Source: Massilia sp. Leaf139 (GTDB taxonomy: Bacteria > Pseudomonadota > Gammaproteobacteria > Burkholderiales > Burkholderiaceae_D). From it: a stretch of DNA of 64,000 nt. Where the stretch lies: positions 367,749 through 431,748 of the forward strand of contig NZ_LMOJ01000024.1 in the NCBI RefSeq assembly GCF_001424165.1. The letters run 5' to 3'. The stretch's first letter is position 1; each line of letters starts with the position of its first letter. The notes under the pieces are model-generated. The model was given only the letters and a program-made list of their open reading frames with translations. It had not been told where the DNA came from and searched no databases. The translations under genes and the position numbers were made by a program. Shown here piece after piece: positions 1 to 8,136 of the stretch.

Positions 1-210
1 GGCCAGGAGCGGCATGCCCGCCTCGATATCGGCCAGCGTGAAGCCGAGCGCCTGCGCGCTGCGCAGGTAGCACAGCCATTCCACTGCTTCGGGCGGATAG
101 TCGCGGTAGCCATTGGCGCGCCGGCGCGCCGCGAGCAGGCCGCGCTCCTCGTAGAAGCGCAGGGTGTCGCGGGTCAGGCCCGTCGCCGCCGCCAGTTCGC
201 CGATGCGCAT
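1..210 (-). CDS. MerR-family transcriptional regulator, N-terminal part (runs off the window)
   Basis: The first 70 residues are visible; the rest lies beyond the left edge. They begin MRIGELAAATGLTRDTLRFY and continue with EERGL and NGYRDY, which is the classic MerR winged-helix DNA-binding domain (helix-turn-helix, then the RFYE/Y-R wing). The effector-binding C-terminus is not in view, so the inducer cannot be named. The start is the ATG at 208-210. A perfect dyad typical of MerR-family operators lies 22 bases upstream, between this gene and the divergent membrane protein gene, so autoregulation and control of that neighbour are likely. Confidence 0.9.
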   Translation of the reverse strand, partial: MRIGELAAATGLTRDTLRFYEERGLLAARRRANGYRDYPPEAVEWLCYLRSAQALGFTLADIEAGMPLLA

Positions 211-228
211 GGTGCCTCCAGAAATGCC

Positions 229-259
229 TTGACCCTGGAGTGTACTCCAGGGTTGATGA
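229..259 (+). promoter_or_regulatory. MerR-type operator/promoter with long spacer
   Basis: TTGACC at 229-234 acts as the -35 box. It is followed by a perfect inverted repeat with arms ACCCTGGAG and CTCCAGGGT (232-240 and 245-253) around a 4-base centre, then a weak -10 candidate TGATGA at 254-259. The 19-base spacer and the dyad filling it are the hallmark of promoters activated by DNA distortion by MerR-family proteins. It points toward the small membrane protein gene at 286. The -10 match is weak by itself. Confidence 0.8.
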
Positions 260-285
260 TGCGGTCTCACCTTCTGGAGACCGCC

Positions 286-717
286 ATGCAACTGCCCGCT
301 TACCTTCGCCTTGTGCGCGCCAGCGCCTTCTACGACATCGTCGTCACCGGCGCGCTCGCCACGCCCTGGACGCTGCCGTTTGCCCACGCATTGATGTCGC
401 ACCTGAACCAGCAGCTCGGCGGCGCGGCGCTGCCGGCATTTGCACCCTTCCACATGTTCATCGGCGGCCTGCTGGGCAGCGTGGTGCTGGTCTGGTCGCT
501 GCTGCGCCTGCGCATGCCGAGCCTGGTGCTGGGCCGCCACGACGGCGCCGCGCGCTTCCTGTTCTCGGGCTGGATGGTGTGGGCGCTGGCGCAGACCGGG
601 GCGCCGGTGCTGTGGCTGCTGCTGGTGCCGGAATTCGCCTGGGGCGTGGCGCAGTGGTGGCCGGTCGCGCCGGCCGCCGTGCCTCAGTCGGGCGTCGGCC
701 GGCTCCAGACCAGCTGA
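286..717 (+). CDS. small multi-pass membrane protein, predicted target of the MerR-type regulator
   Basis: This is a 143-residue hydrophobic protein with about three to four membrane segments (roughly residues 14-35, 50-72 and 85-120) and no recognised catalytic motif. I do not recognise the family. The start chosen is the ATG at 286, preceded by GGAGA with a 5-base gap. The reading frame is open further upstream, but that part lies inside the operator. Its promoter is the MerR-type operator it shares with the divergent regulator, so it is probably induced by whatever that regulator senses. Its 3' end overlaps the convergent DUF504 gene by 34 bases. Confidence 0.75.
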   Translation: MQLPAYLRLVRASAFYDIVVTGALATPWTLPFAHALMSHLNQQLGGAALPAFAPFHMFIGGLLGSVVLVWSLLRLRMPSLVLGRHDGAARFLFSGWMVWALAQTGAPVLWLLLVPEFAWGVAQWWPVAPAAVPQSGVGRLQTS

Positions 718-944
718 CCGTTGCGGATCACTTCGCGCACCCGGTGGTAGGGCACCATGCGCGCTTCTCCGTCGCTGCCGATCAGGTCGAAGCCGAAATG
801 TTGGCCGCGTTCGATGCGGATGCGCTCGAAGGAGACGCGCACCACGCGCTTGAAGACGCGGTCGTAATAGCCGATGACGAATTCGGCATTGCCGAAGTCG
901 ACGTCCCAGACGATGCGGTTGACGACTTCGTGGATGGGCGTCAT
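684..944 (-). CDS. DUF504 / MJ1316 RNA cyclic group end recognition domain protein
   Basis: This 86-residue protein consists almost wholly of one domain, starting MTPIHEVVNRIVWD and carrying FVIGYYDRV, RIRIERG and IPYHR-like (VPYHRVREV) blocks. This is the pattern of the DUF504 family, now called the MJ1316 RNA cyclic group end recognition domain. Family members occur alone or fused to RNA/nucleotidyl-modifying enzymes, and a role in RNA end processing is suggested rather than proven. It sits 12 bases downstream of the end of the next minus-strand gene's start region only by convergence with the membrane protein gene; no operon partner indicates its job. The assignment rests on motif recall. 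Confidence 0.8.
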   Translation of the reverse strand: MTPIHEVVNRIVWDVDFGNAEFVIGYYDRVFKRVVRVSFERIRIERGQHFGFDLIGSDGEARMVPYHRVREVIRNGQLVWSRPTPD

Positions 945-956
945 GGCGCTCTCCGT

Positions 957-3407
957 CTATTCAGCCGCGGCGACGGCGTCCGTGACGGCCGTTTGCGCCA
1001 GCAGTTGCGCCAGCTTCCCGGCGCCCACCGGCTCGTGCACGGCGGCGCCCTGGGCGGCATCGCAGCCCATGGCCTGCAGGTCGGCCAGTTGTGCCTCGGT
1101 CTCGACGCCGTCGGCGATCACGCGCATGCGCAGGCGGTGCGCCAGGTCGACGACCGATTGCGCCAGCGCCCAGGCGCGCTCATCGCACTCATTGCGCTGC
1201 GGCTGCCCGAGCGGCGCGACAAAGGCGCGCTCGAGCCTGAGACTGTCGGCCGGGAGCTCCGCCAGGTAGCCCAGGCCCGCGCTGGCGCCGAAACCATCGA
1301 TGCAGATGCGGATGCCGGCGCGGCGCAGCCGGCCCAAACCAGCGCGCTGCAGCGGTTGATCGTCGGCGAGCGCCGCTTCGCTCACGTGCAGCGCCAGGCA
1401 CTGCGGATCGATGCCGCTGCCCTTGACGATGGCGAGGATGCGCTCGGCCATGCCGGGATGGGCGAGCTGGCCGGCGCTCAAGCGCAAGGAGGTGGCGACC
1501 GGCGCCAGGCCGGCCGCGCGCCAGGCGGCGTTCTGCATGCAGGCGCGGCGCAGGGCCCATTCGCCGATCGGCAGATCCAGCCACGTCTCCTCGGCCAGCG
1601 GCATCAGGCGCGCCGCTTCGATCAAACCGTGTTCCGGATGGGCCCAGCCGACCAGGGCTTCGACGCCGGCGATGCGGCCGCCGGCGAGCTCGCGCTGCGG
1701 CTGGTATTGGATCAGCAACTGCTCGGCGCCCAAGGCCGCGCGCAGGTCGTTCTTCAGCGCCATGCGCGCGTTCGGCGCCGGTGCGGCGTCCTGGCCGTAC
1801 AGGTGGACGCCGTTGCCGCCGCGGTTGCGGGCGTGCAGCATGGCGCGTTCGGCGCGCGCCAGCAGCGCGTCCAGGTCGCAGGACGGCGCCGGGAAGAGGG
1901 CGATGCCGATGGCGAGCGTGACCGCGCATTCGCGTCCGCCCACGAGCAGCGGCAGGGCGAAGCGTTCGAGGATCCGGTCCGCCACCAGCTGGGTGTCGGC
2001 GGCGCCGGCCAGGTCTTCCAGGACGACGATGAATTCGTCGCCGCTCCAGCGCACCACGGTGTCGGCCACGTGCAGGCAGTCGCGCACCTGGCGCGCCGCC
2101 TGCGCCAGCACGGCGTCGCCGCCCTCGATCCCGAAGGCGGCGTTGATCTCGCCGAGCCGGTTCATGTGCAGCAGCATCAGCCCGACCGGACGGCCGTTGC
2201 GCAGGGCGCGCGCCATGGCGTGGCCGAGGCGGTCGCGCAGCACGCGCCGGCCGGGCAGGCCGGTCAGGGTGTCGAGCTGCACGCTGCTGTCCGCCACGGT
2301 CGCGGCATTGGCCTGCGTCCCGGCGGCGGCCTGGTACAGGGCTTCGTCGGCGCGGGCGATGGTCTGGCCGATCGTCTCGCCCGGCAGGAACTGCGCCACC
2401 CCGGTCGACACCGCGACCTCCGGCTGCGGCGACAGGTTCCCGAAGCGCAGCTGGCGTACGCCCGCGCGCAGCCGTTCGGCAAGCTGCCGCGCCGCTTCCT
2501 GGGGCGTGTCCGGCAGGAGCAGCAGCAATTGCGACGCGCCATAACGGCCGAAGGCGCCGGTCTCGCCCAGCTGCTCGCGCACGTAGGTTGCCACCTCGCG
2601 CAGCACCAGGTCGGCGCCGGCTTGGCCGTATTCGGCGTTGATGCGTTTGAAGCCGTCGATCTCGAGCAGGCACAGGCTGAACGGCGTGCCGTCACGCAGG
2701 GCGTCGAGGCGTTCGCCCTCGGCCAGGCGCGCGATGCGGCTGCGCTTGTGGCCGCCGGTCAGGCCGTCGTAACTTGCATAGTCGTGGATGAAGTCGAGCG
2801 CGTGCTGGAGCTTGACGAAGCCTTCCGTCTTGGTCAGCTCGAACAGCATCACGAAGAAGACGATCACGATGTAGAGGCCGAAGTCGCACAGCAGGAACAG
2901 CAGGCGCATTTCCTCGATCGGGTGCTCAGGCAGGGGAATGCCGAGCAGCGGCAGGCAATAGATGAAGACGACCGTGGCGCAGGTCAGGCCGAGCCAGAAC
3001 ATGGCGGTCCTGAAGCCGCCCAGGAACATGGCGACCATCGGCGGCACCACCATCCAGCCGGCCGTCGGCGCGGAGACGCCGCCCATCGCATAGGTCAGCC
3101 AGCTGAAATTGAAGAAGACCGCGCACAGGAAGACTTCGCGCGCCACCACGATGCTCTTGGTGACGCGCAGCAGGAAGGGCGCGATGAACATGCAGACGCA
3201 GCAGGTCAGGATGACCCGGCCGGCGGCGGTATAGCCGAGCGCATGGTAGGTGAAGGCGTACAGCGGGCCGGAGAGGGCGGCCATGACGACGGCGTTGATC
3301 ACGTTCTGGGCGCGCGTCAGGGTCGTGGCGTTTTCCCGCACTTCGAGGGGAATGAACCATCGGATCGCAGCGATGTAACGGGTGATGCAACGGGTGCCGA
3401 AATTCAT
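957..3407 (-). CDS. membrane-bound tandem GGDEF protein with a degenerate EAL domain
   Basis: The protein has 816 residues. An N-terminal block of about five to six membrane helices (residues 35-190) resembles a MASE-type sensor region. It is followed by two GGDEF domains and one EAL domain. The first GGDEF (about 210-360) has RYGASQ at 288-293 in place of the signature, so it should be inactive. The second (about 378-540) has WSGDEF at 454-459 and could be a cyclase. The EAL domain (about 555-800) keeps EAL at 583-585, but the usual NLSARQ is RLSAGQ, ELEVTES is LHVSEAA, IDDFGTG is IDGFGAS and AEGVET is ADGVET. Most metal-binding and catalytic positions are therefore changed, and phosphodiesterase activity is unlikely. 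A receptor or regulatory role of the EAL domain is inferred. Confidence 0.9.
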   Translation of the reverse strand: MNFGTRCITRYIAAIRWFIPLEVRENATTLTRAQNVINAVVMAALSGPLYAFTYHALGYTAAGRVILTCCVCMFIAPFLLRVTKSIVVAREVFLCAVFFNFSWLTYAMGGVSAPTAGWMVVPPMVAMFLGGFRTAMFWLGLTCATVVFIYCLPLLGIPLPEHPIEEMRLLFLLCDFGLYIVIVFFVMLFELTKTEGFVKLQHALDFIHDYASYDGLTGGHKRSRIARLAEGERLDALRDGTPFSLCLLEIDGFKRINAEYGQAGADLVLREVATYVREQLGETGAFGRYGASQLLLLLPDTPQEAARQLAERLRAGVRQLRFGNLSPQPEVAVSTGVAQFLPGETIGQTIARADEALYQAAAGTQANAATVADSSVQLDTLTGLPGRRVLRDRLGHAMARALRNGRPVGLMLLHMNRLGEINAAFGIEGGDAVLAQAARQVRDCLHVADTVVRWSGDEFIVVLEDLAGAADTQLVADRILERFALPLLVGGRECAVTLAIGIALFPAPSCDLDALLARAERAMLHARNRGGNGVHLYGQDAAPAPNARMALKNDLRAALGAEQLLIQYQPQRELAGGRIAGVEALVGWAHPEHGLIEAARLMPLAEETWLDLPIGEWALRRACMQNAAWRAAGLAPVATSLRLSAGQLAHPGMAERILAIVKGSGIDPQCLALHVSEAALADDQPLQRAGLGRLRRAGIRICIDGFGASAGLGYLAELPADSLRLERAFVAPLGQPQRNECDERAWALAQSVVDLAHRLRMRVIADGVETEAQLADLQAMGCDAAQGAAVHEPVGAGKLAQLLAQTAVTDAVAAAE

Positions 3408-3549
3408 GAAGCTGTCTCTGGGTGATGTCCTCCGTATCCGTTCTTATGCTGAACCAATCATGAGAATGATGTCGCTCGGAAGCAATCCGGGATCGTAGCA
3501 CGGCTGTTATCGCGTGTGCATACATTCCCGGCCGAGTCGAGTGAACCCA

Positions 3550-5973
3550 CTAGCCCGGCAGGCGCGTGTCGCTGCAGACCATCTCTTCGAGCGATTGCTG
3601 CGACAGCGCCGGGCTGAAGTAATAGCCCTGCATCTGGTCGCAATCGTGGTCGCGCAGGAAGGTCAGCTGTTCCAGCGTCTCCACCCCTTCGGCGATCACT
3701 TTCAGTTTGAGGTTGTGGCCCAGCGCGATGATGGCGCGCGTGATGACGGCGTGGCCGTCGTGGGCGACTTCGCCCAGGAAGGAGCGGTCGATCTTGATGA
3801 AGTCGACGGGGAATTTCTGTAGGTGCGACAGGCTCGAATAGCCGGTGCCGAAGTCGTCGATCGACAGGCGCACGCCCAGGGTCTTCAGTTCGGCCAGGGC
3901 CTGCATCGCTTCGTCGGGATGATCCATCAGCTGGCTTTCCGTCACTTCCAGCTCCAGGTTGCGCGGATCGATGCCTTCGCGCTTGAGAATGCGCGCGAGG
4001 CTCGCCGCGAACTGGCGCTGACGCAGCTGGCGCGCCGACAGGTTCACCGAGATCACGAAGTCGTCGATGCCGAGCCGGGCCAGCGCCTTGAGGGCGCCGC
4101 AGGCCTCGACGATCACCCATTCGCCGAGCGGCACGATCAGCCCGGTCTGCTCGGCCACCGGAATGAACTGGTCGGGCGGCACCATGCCGCTTTCCGGATG
4201 GTTCCAGCGCACCAGCGCTTCCGCGCCGACGACCTTGCCGGTGCGCAGATCCACCTTGGGCTGGTAGCCGAGCACCATTTCGTGGTTGCCGATGGCGCGA
4301 GACAGGCTCGCTTCCAGCATCAGGTGCTGGTGCACGATCTGGTTCAGCTCGCTCGAATAGAACTGGCAGTTGTTCTTGCCCATGGCCTTGGCGTGGTACA
4401 TCGCCGCATCGGCCGCGCGCATCACGCGGTCGACCGTGTCGCCATCGACCGGGAAGCGCGCGACGCCGATGCTGGTGCTGGGCAGGATGTCGCGCCCGCC
4501 GACCGTGATCGGCGCGCTCACGCGCAGGCGGATGCGTTCGATGAGGTCCGCCAGCTGCTCGTCGCCCGGCTGGTTGTTGATCACGAGGACGAACTCGTCG
4601 CCGCCGACACGCGCCACCGTGTCGTTGTCGCGCACGCTCAGCTTGAGGCGGCCGGCGATCTCGCGCAGCACCACGTCGCCGGCGTCATGGCCGAAGTTGT
4701 CGTTGATGTGCTTGAAATTATCGAGGTCGAGAAAGGCCAGCGCCCCCAGCACCTTGTTGCGTACCGCAAAATCGATCGAGAATTTCAGTTCGTCCTGCAG
4801 CAGGGTGCGGTTCGCCAGGCCGGTCAGCGGGTCGTGGTGGGCCAGGTGGTGCAGGCGGCGCTCGTAATGGCGGGCCTCGGTGATGTCGTTGATGATGGCG
4901 ACGAAATGGGTCACCTCGCCATCGATATTGCTCACCGGGTCGATCCGTAAATCGTTCCAGAACACTTCGCCGTTCTTGCGCGCGTTGCGCAGGATGACCT
5001 GCACGCTCTGCCGTTTGCGCAGCGCATCGTGGATGCGCCGGTGTTCGGCCACGTCGCAGCCCTCGATGCGCATGAAGCGCGGGTTGCGCCCCTTGATCTC
5101 GGCCAGCGCGTAGCCCGTCATCTGCTCGAAGGCAGGGTTGACGTACTCGATCTTGTTGTCGCCGCCCTCGCAGCAGGTGATGACGATGGCGTTGACGCTC
5201 GAATAGATGGCGCGCTCGCGCACCCGCAGTCCTTGCTCCGTCTGCTTGCGCGCGCTGATGTCGAGGCCGGTGCCGAAGATGACGGGCAAGTCACCCAGGC
5301 TGGTGCGCGCACAATGAAAGAGCAGGCTGGTGCGCTTGCCGTGCTTGCCGATCAGTTCGGCCTCATGCGAGGAATGGCCGTGCTCGAAGGCGTCGAGGAT
5401 CTTCTGCACGACCTCCTGGCGCTCTCGTTCGTCGAAGAAATACTGCACTTCGCAGGTCGGCAGTTCCTCGCTCGTCATTTCCAGCGCCGCTTCCAGCTGG
5501 TGGTTCCACAACAGCAAATGGCCGCTCTGGTCGATCACGTAGAACACGCAGGGCAGGCCTTCGATGATGTCGGCCGTCGGCAAGTCCTGGATCAGCGCAT
5601 AGCGCGGCGGCACCTGGCCGGCGCGGGGAATGACGATGACGCTGAAGGCGCCGGTCTGTTCGGGATCGAGCGACTGCGGTGCGATCGTGATCCGCACCGG
5701 CAGGCAGCGGCCGTCGGCGCAGCGCAGCTGGCCGGTCGAGTCGAGCTCGACGCGCACGGCAATGGTCAAGGGCACCGCCGGCGACGATCCTGCGATGGCA
5801 TCGAATTCGATGATTTCGTCCAGCCGCTTGCTGCGGATGTCCGCAGCCGTATAGCCGGCGAGCTTTTCGCAGGCCTTGTTCCAGCTGGCAATAGTGCCAT
5901 CGGCATCGACAACGAAGACGGCGAGTGGCAGCGGCGACAGATTCAAGGCTTCTCCCTCGTGTGTGCTGGACAT
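3550..5973 (-). CDS. PAS-PAS-PAS-GGDEF-EAL c-di-GMP turnover protein
   Basis: Three PAS-type sensor domains (VFVVDADGTIASWN, VFYVIDQSGHLLLWN and a third ending in a PAC block with FWNDLRIDP) precede a GGDEF domain with an intact VGGDEF and an EAL domain with all key blocks: EALVRW, NLSARQL, LEVTES, IDDFGTGYSS, KIDRSF and AEGVET. Both synthesis and hydrolysis of c-di-GMP are therefore possible. No membrane segments are visible, so it is probably cytoplasmic. The start is uncertain: the ATG at 5973 begins just before the first PAS, and ATGs at 6006 and 6099 are in frame, but none has a good ribosome-binding site. It lies directly upstream of, and on the same strand as, the degenerate tandem-GGDEF protein, which suggests a sensor/effector pair. 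Confidence 0.92.
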   Translation of the reverse strand: MSSTHEGEALNLSPLPLAVFVVDADGTIASWNKACEKLAGYTAADIRSKRLDEIIEFDAIAGSSPAVPLTIAVRVELDSTGQLRCADGRCLPVRITIAPQSLDPEQTGAFSVIVIPRAGQVPPRYALIQDLPTADIIEGLPCVFYVIDQSGHLLLWNHQLEAALEMTSEELPTCEVQYFFDERERQEVVQKILDAFEHGHSSHEAELIGKHGKRTSLLFHCARTSLGDLPVIFGTGLDISARKQTEQGLRVRERAIYSSVNAIVITCCEGGDNKIEYVNPAFEQMTGYALAEIKGRNPRFMRIEGCDVAEHRRIHDALRKRQSVQVILRNARKNGEVFWNDLRIDPVSNIDGEVTHFVAIINDITEARHYERRLHHLAHHDPLTGLANRTLLQDELKFSIDFAVRNKVLGALAFLDLDNFKHINDNFGHDAGDVVLREIAGRLKLSVRDNDTVARVGGDEFVLVINNQPGDEQLADLIERIRLRVSAPITVGGRDILPSTSIGVARFPVDGDTVDRVMRAADAAMYHAKAMGKNNCQFYSSELNQIVHQHLMLEASLSRAIGNHEMVLGYQPKVDLRTGKVVGAEALVRWNHPESGMVPPDQFIPVAEQTGLIVPLGEWVIVEACGALKALARLGIDDFVISVNLSARQLRQRQFAASLARILKREGIDPRNLELEVTESQLMDHPDEAMQALAELKTLGVRLSIDDFGTGYSSLSHLQKFPVDFIKIDRSFLGEVAHDGHAVITRAIIALGHNLKLKVIAEGVETLEQLTFLRDHDCDQMQGYYFSPALSQQSLEEMVCSDTRLPG

Positions 5974-6110
5974 TTGCGCATGTAAATACAGCCTGCACAA
6001 TTGCATGATAGTCCAGTCAGCGATGAGGAGCGAGAAGAATTCGTTCGGGGATATGGAACAGCGGCAGGAGCCATAGGCAGGGGCAGCTGCCCAAGGCAAT
6101 GGATCGGCCG

Positions 6111-6129
6111 TATTTCATATGGTGAAATA
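6111..6129. promoter_or_regulatory. inverted repeat, possible activator site for the PEP-CTERM gene
   Basis: TATTTCA and TGAAATA form perfect 7-base arms around a 5-base centre in an AT-rich stretch. The core TTTCATATGGTGAAA recurs in related form, TTTCATGGAATGAAA, exactly 100 bases downstream at 6213-6227. The upstream copy lies about 90 bases before the predicted sigma-54 element, a usual distance for an enhancer-binding activator. Function is inferred from position and symmetry. Confidence 0.5.
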
Positions 6130-6217
6130 TTAGCTGTCGGAAAACTTTACACCAGTTACTTCATACGTTCGCCTTACGTCAGCAAGATTCGAGTTCTACA
6201 TAGGAAATAATCTTTCA

Positions 6218-6233
6218 TGGAATGAAAATTGCT
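6218..6233 (+). promoter_or_regulatory. predicted sigma-54 (-24/-12) promoter
   Basis: TGGAATGAAAATTGCT carries the invariant GG (6219-6220) and GC (6231-6232) separated by 10 bases, with a perfect -12 block TTGCT. Transcription would start near 6243-6245, leaving a leader of about 26 bases before the ATG at 6271. This fits the known sigma-54/PrsK-PrsR control of many PEP-CTERM genes. The -24 side (GGAA rather than GGCA) is imperfect. Confidence 0.6.
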
Positions 6234-6270
6234 GGATGTATATAAAAATTTCTTTAATGTAAGGATGATG

Positions 6271-6882
6271 ATGAAACTCGCTGCTCTCGCTCTGCTCACC
6301 GCAACTCTCTTCGCTGGGCACGCCAATGCCGCTCCGATCAGCGCCATCGATCTGACCGCGGTCGGTTCGAGTACGTTCAATTATTCCGGCACCCTCGGTT
6401 GGTCATTTAAGGCCAAGAGCGACATGAACGTCGGCGCCCTCGGCCAGTGGGACTTCCAGGACAATGGCCTGTCGAGCAGCAGCTGGGTCGGCATCTGGGA
6501 CGCATCGAACAATCTGCTGGCAAGTGTCACCGTCGGTACCGGTACTGCGGGTACGCTGATCGGCCACTATCGCTATGCCGACATCAGTGACATCACCTTG
6601 CAAGCCGGCAAAACCTATACGATCGGCAGCACGTTCAGCGGCTCCGTAATGCTTAGTAGCTACGCTGGCTATAGCTTCACGCCGGCGGCCCAATTGTCCG
6701 AAGTAAAAGGTGCCTGGAACTCGTCTCCCAAGACGGCACTGACCAGTTTTGTGGGATCGTCGGCAATCTACGGCGGCGCTAACTTCCTGATCACCAATGA
6801 GGTTCCTGAACCCGGCAGCCTGGCGCTGATCGGCCTGGGAATTCTGGGCGCTGCCGTCGCGCGGTGCCGCAAGGCAGGCTGA
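6271..6882 (+). CDS. PEP-CTERM sorting domain protein (secreted, exosortase substrate)
   Basis: The predicted product has 203 residues. The signal peptide is MKLAALALLTATLFAGHANA, with cleavage predicted after ANA. A beta-rich central region of about 150 residues resembles DUF4082-like modules. The C-terminus has VPEPGSLALIGLGI followed by a short basic tail, RCRK. That is the PEP-CTERM tripartite signal, in which exosortase recognises the PEP motif and releases or anchors the protein during export. Three consecutive ATGs occur (6265, 6268 and 6271). AAGGA at 6261-6265 favours the third. No exosortase gene is in the window, so it must lie elsewhere. The gene is followed by a strong terminator. 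Its biological role, probably biofilm or extracellular matrix, is inferred. Confidence 0.9.
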   Translation: MKLAALALLTATLFAGHANAAPISAIDLTAVGSSTFNYSGTLGWSFKAKSDMNVGALGQWDFQDNGLSSSSWVGIWDASNNLLASVTVGTGTAGTLIGHYRYADISDITLQAGKTYTIGSTFSGSVMLSSYAGYSFTPAAQLSEVKGAWNSSPKTALTSFVGSSAIYGGANFLITNEVPEPGSLALIGLGILGAAVARCRKAG

Positions 6883-6914
6883 CCGACCCCACGGCCGCGA
6901 TGGCGGCCGCAGCA

Positions 6915-6946
6915 TGCAAAACGCCCCGATCTTGGGGCGTTTTGCA
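6915..6946. terminator. bidirectional intrinsic terminator
   Basis: Perfect 13-base arms (TGCAAAACGCCCC at 6915-6927 and its complement at 6934-6946) flank a 6-base loop. The A- and T-rich arm ends give a T run on both strands. It sits between the converging PEP-CTERM gene and fliR and should serve both. Confidence 0.85.
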
Positions 6947-6988
6947 TTCATCCTCGGCTCCATCGATTGCAGAACGATCGAACCAATA

Positions 6989-7843
6989 CTACGAAGCCGG
7001 TGGAACAGGCGAAGGCAAGGTGGAAGCGGGTCGTTGCGGCGCCAGCGCCGGCGGCACGCGCTCCGCCGCCGCCCGCGGAATCCGGCGCCCGGCCTCGATG
7101 CCCTCGTTGAACAGGTTCTGCACCGGCGTGTTCAGGTAGGGCAGGGCCACCGAGAGGGTCAGCATGCCGACGCCGAGGGTGATCGGGAAGCCGATACCGA
7201 AGATGTTCAGTTGCGGCGCGGCGCGCGTCAGGATGCCGAGCGCGACGTTGGTGATGAGGAGGGCGGCGATGATCGGCAGCGCGATCTGCAGGCCGGCCGA
7301 GAAGATGCGGCTGCCCAGGCGCGCCAGTTCCAGCGGGGCGGTCGAGGACAGCGGCGTGGCGGAGATCGGCAGACTGATGAAGCTTTCCGTCAGCGCCGCC
7401 AGCAGCACCAGGTGCGCGTTCAGGGCGAGAAAGGCCATGGTCGCCACCATCGACAGGAACTGGCTGATGGCCGCCGAGCGGCCCTGCGTGGTCGGATCGA
7501 AGAAGGAGGCGAAGGAAAAGCCCATGGTGGAACTGGCCAGCTCGCCCGCGTATTCGATGGCGGCGAACACCAGGCGCATGGCGAAGCCCATGGCCAGCCC
7601 GACCAGGAGTTCCTGCACCAGAATGAGCAGGCCCGCGTAAGAGGTGGGGTCGACCGCGGGAATGGACGGCACGGTGGGCGCGACGATCAGCGCCAGCAGC
7701 ACGCCGAGGATGACTTTGACGGGGTTGGGCACGCTGGCGTGGCCGAACAGCGGGGCGGACGCGAGCATGCCGAGGATGCGCGTGAGCGGCCACAGCAGGC
7801 CCGCGATCCAGGCGTTGATCTCGAGCGAGGTCAGCGTCAGCAC
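6989..7843 (-). CDS. fliR: flagellar type III export gate protein FliR
   Basis: The protein has 284 residues with about six membrane helices. It matches FliR throughout, including PLFGHASVPNPVKV near the N-terminus and the FSFASFFDPTTQG and ISQFLSMVA region. FliR assembles with FliP and FliQ into the export gate in the basal body. The C-terminus carries a proline- and alanine-rich extension of about 30 residues beyond the usual FliR end (about 260 residues). It is the last gene of the fliL-R unit, 13 bases after fliQ. Confidence 0.96.
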   Translation of the reverse strand: MLTLTSLEINAWIAGLLWPLTRILGMLASAPLFGHASVPNPVKVILGVLLALIVAPTVPSIPAVDPTSYAGLLILVQELLVGLAMGFAMRLVFAAIEYAGELASSTMGFSFASFFDPTTQGRSAAISQFLSMVATMAFLALNAHLVLLAALTESFISLPISATPLSSTAPLELARLGSRIFSAGLQIALPIIAALLITNVALGILTRAAPQLNIFGIGFPITLGVGMLTLSVALPYLNTPVQNLFNEGIEAGRRIPRAAAERVPPALAPQRPASTLPSPVPPAS

Positions 7844-7856
7844 TGCGCGCGGCCGC

Positions 7857-8126
7857 CTAGCCGACCATACCGGGAATGCCGGTAAACACCTGGCGCATGT
7901 AGTCGAGCATCACGGACAGCATCCAGGGGCCGGCGATCACGAGGGCGACGAAGACGCCGACCAGCTTCGGGATGAAGGAGAGGGTCGCTTCGTTGATCTG
8001 GGTGGCGGCCTGGAAGATGCTGACCACGAGACCGATGATGAGGGCGATCAGGAGCAGCGGGCTCGACACCAGCAGCGTGATTTCCATGGCCTGGCGGCCC
8101 ATCGTCATGACCGATTCGGGCGTCAT
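7857..8126 (-). CDS. fliQ: flagellar type III export gate protein FliQ
   Basis: The protein has 89 residues, the normal length for FliQ, with two membrane helices (about 14-36 and 52-75). It starts MTPESVMTMGRQAMEI, typical of the family. FliQ forms the export gate with FliP and FliR. It lies 10 bases after fliP and 13 bases before fliR, so the three are surely co-transcribed and probably translationally linked. Confidence 0.97.
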   Translation of the reverse strand: MTPESVMTMGRQAMEITLLVSSPLLLIALIIGLVVSIFQAATQINEATLSFIPKLVGVFVALVIAGPWMLSVMLDYMRQVFTGIPGMVG

Positions 8127-8136
8127 CTGCGCTCCC

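Noticed and set aside
240..3425. 1061-codon open frame on the plus strand
   Set aside because: Antisense to the tandem-GGDEF gene, Arg/Ala/Gln-rich with no domain; a shadow of high-GC coding sequence.
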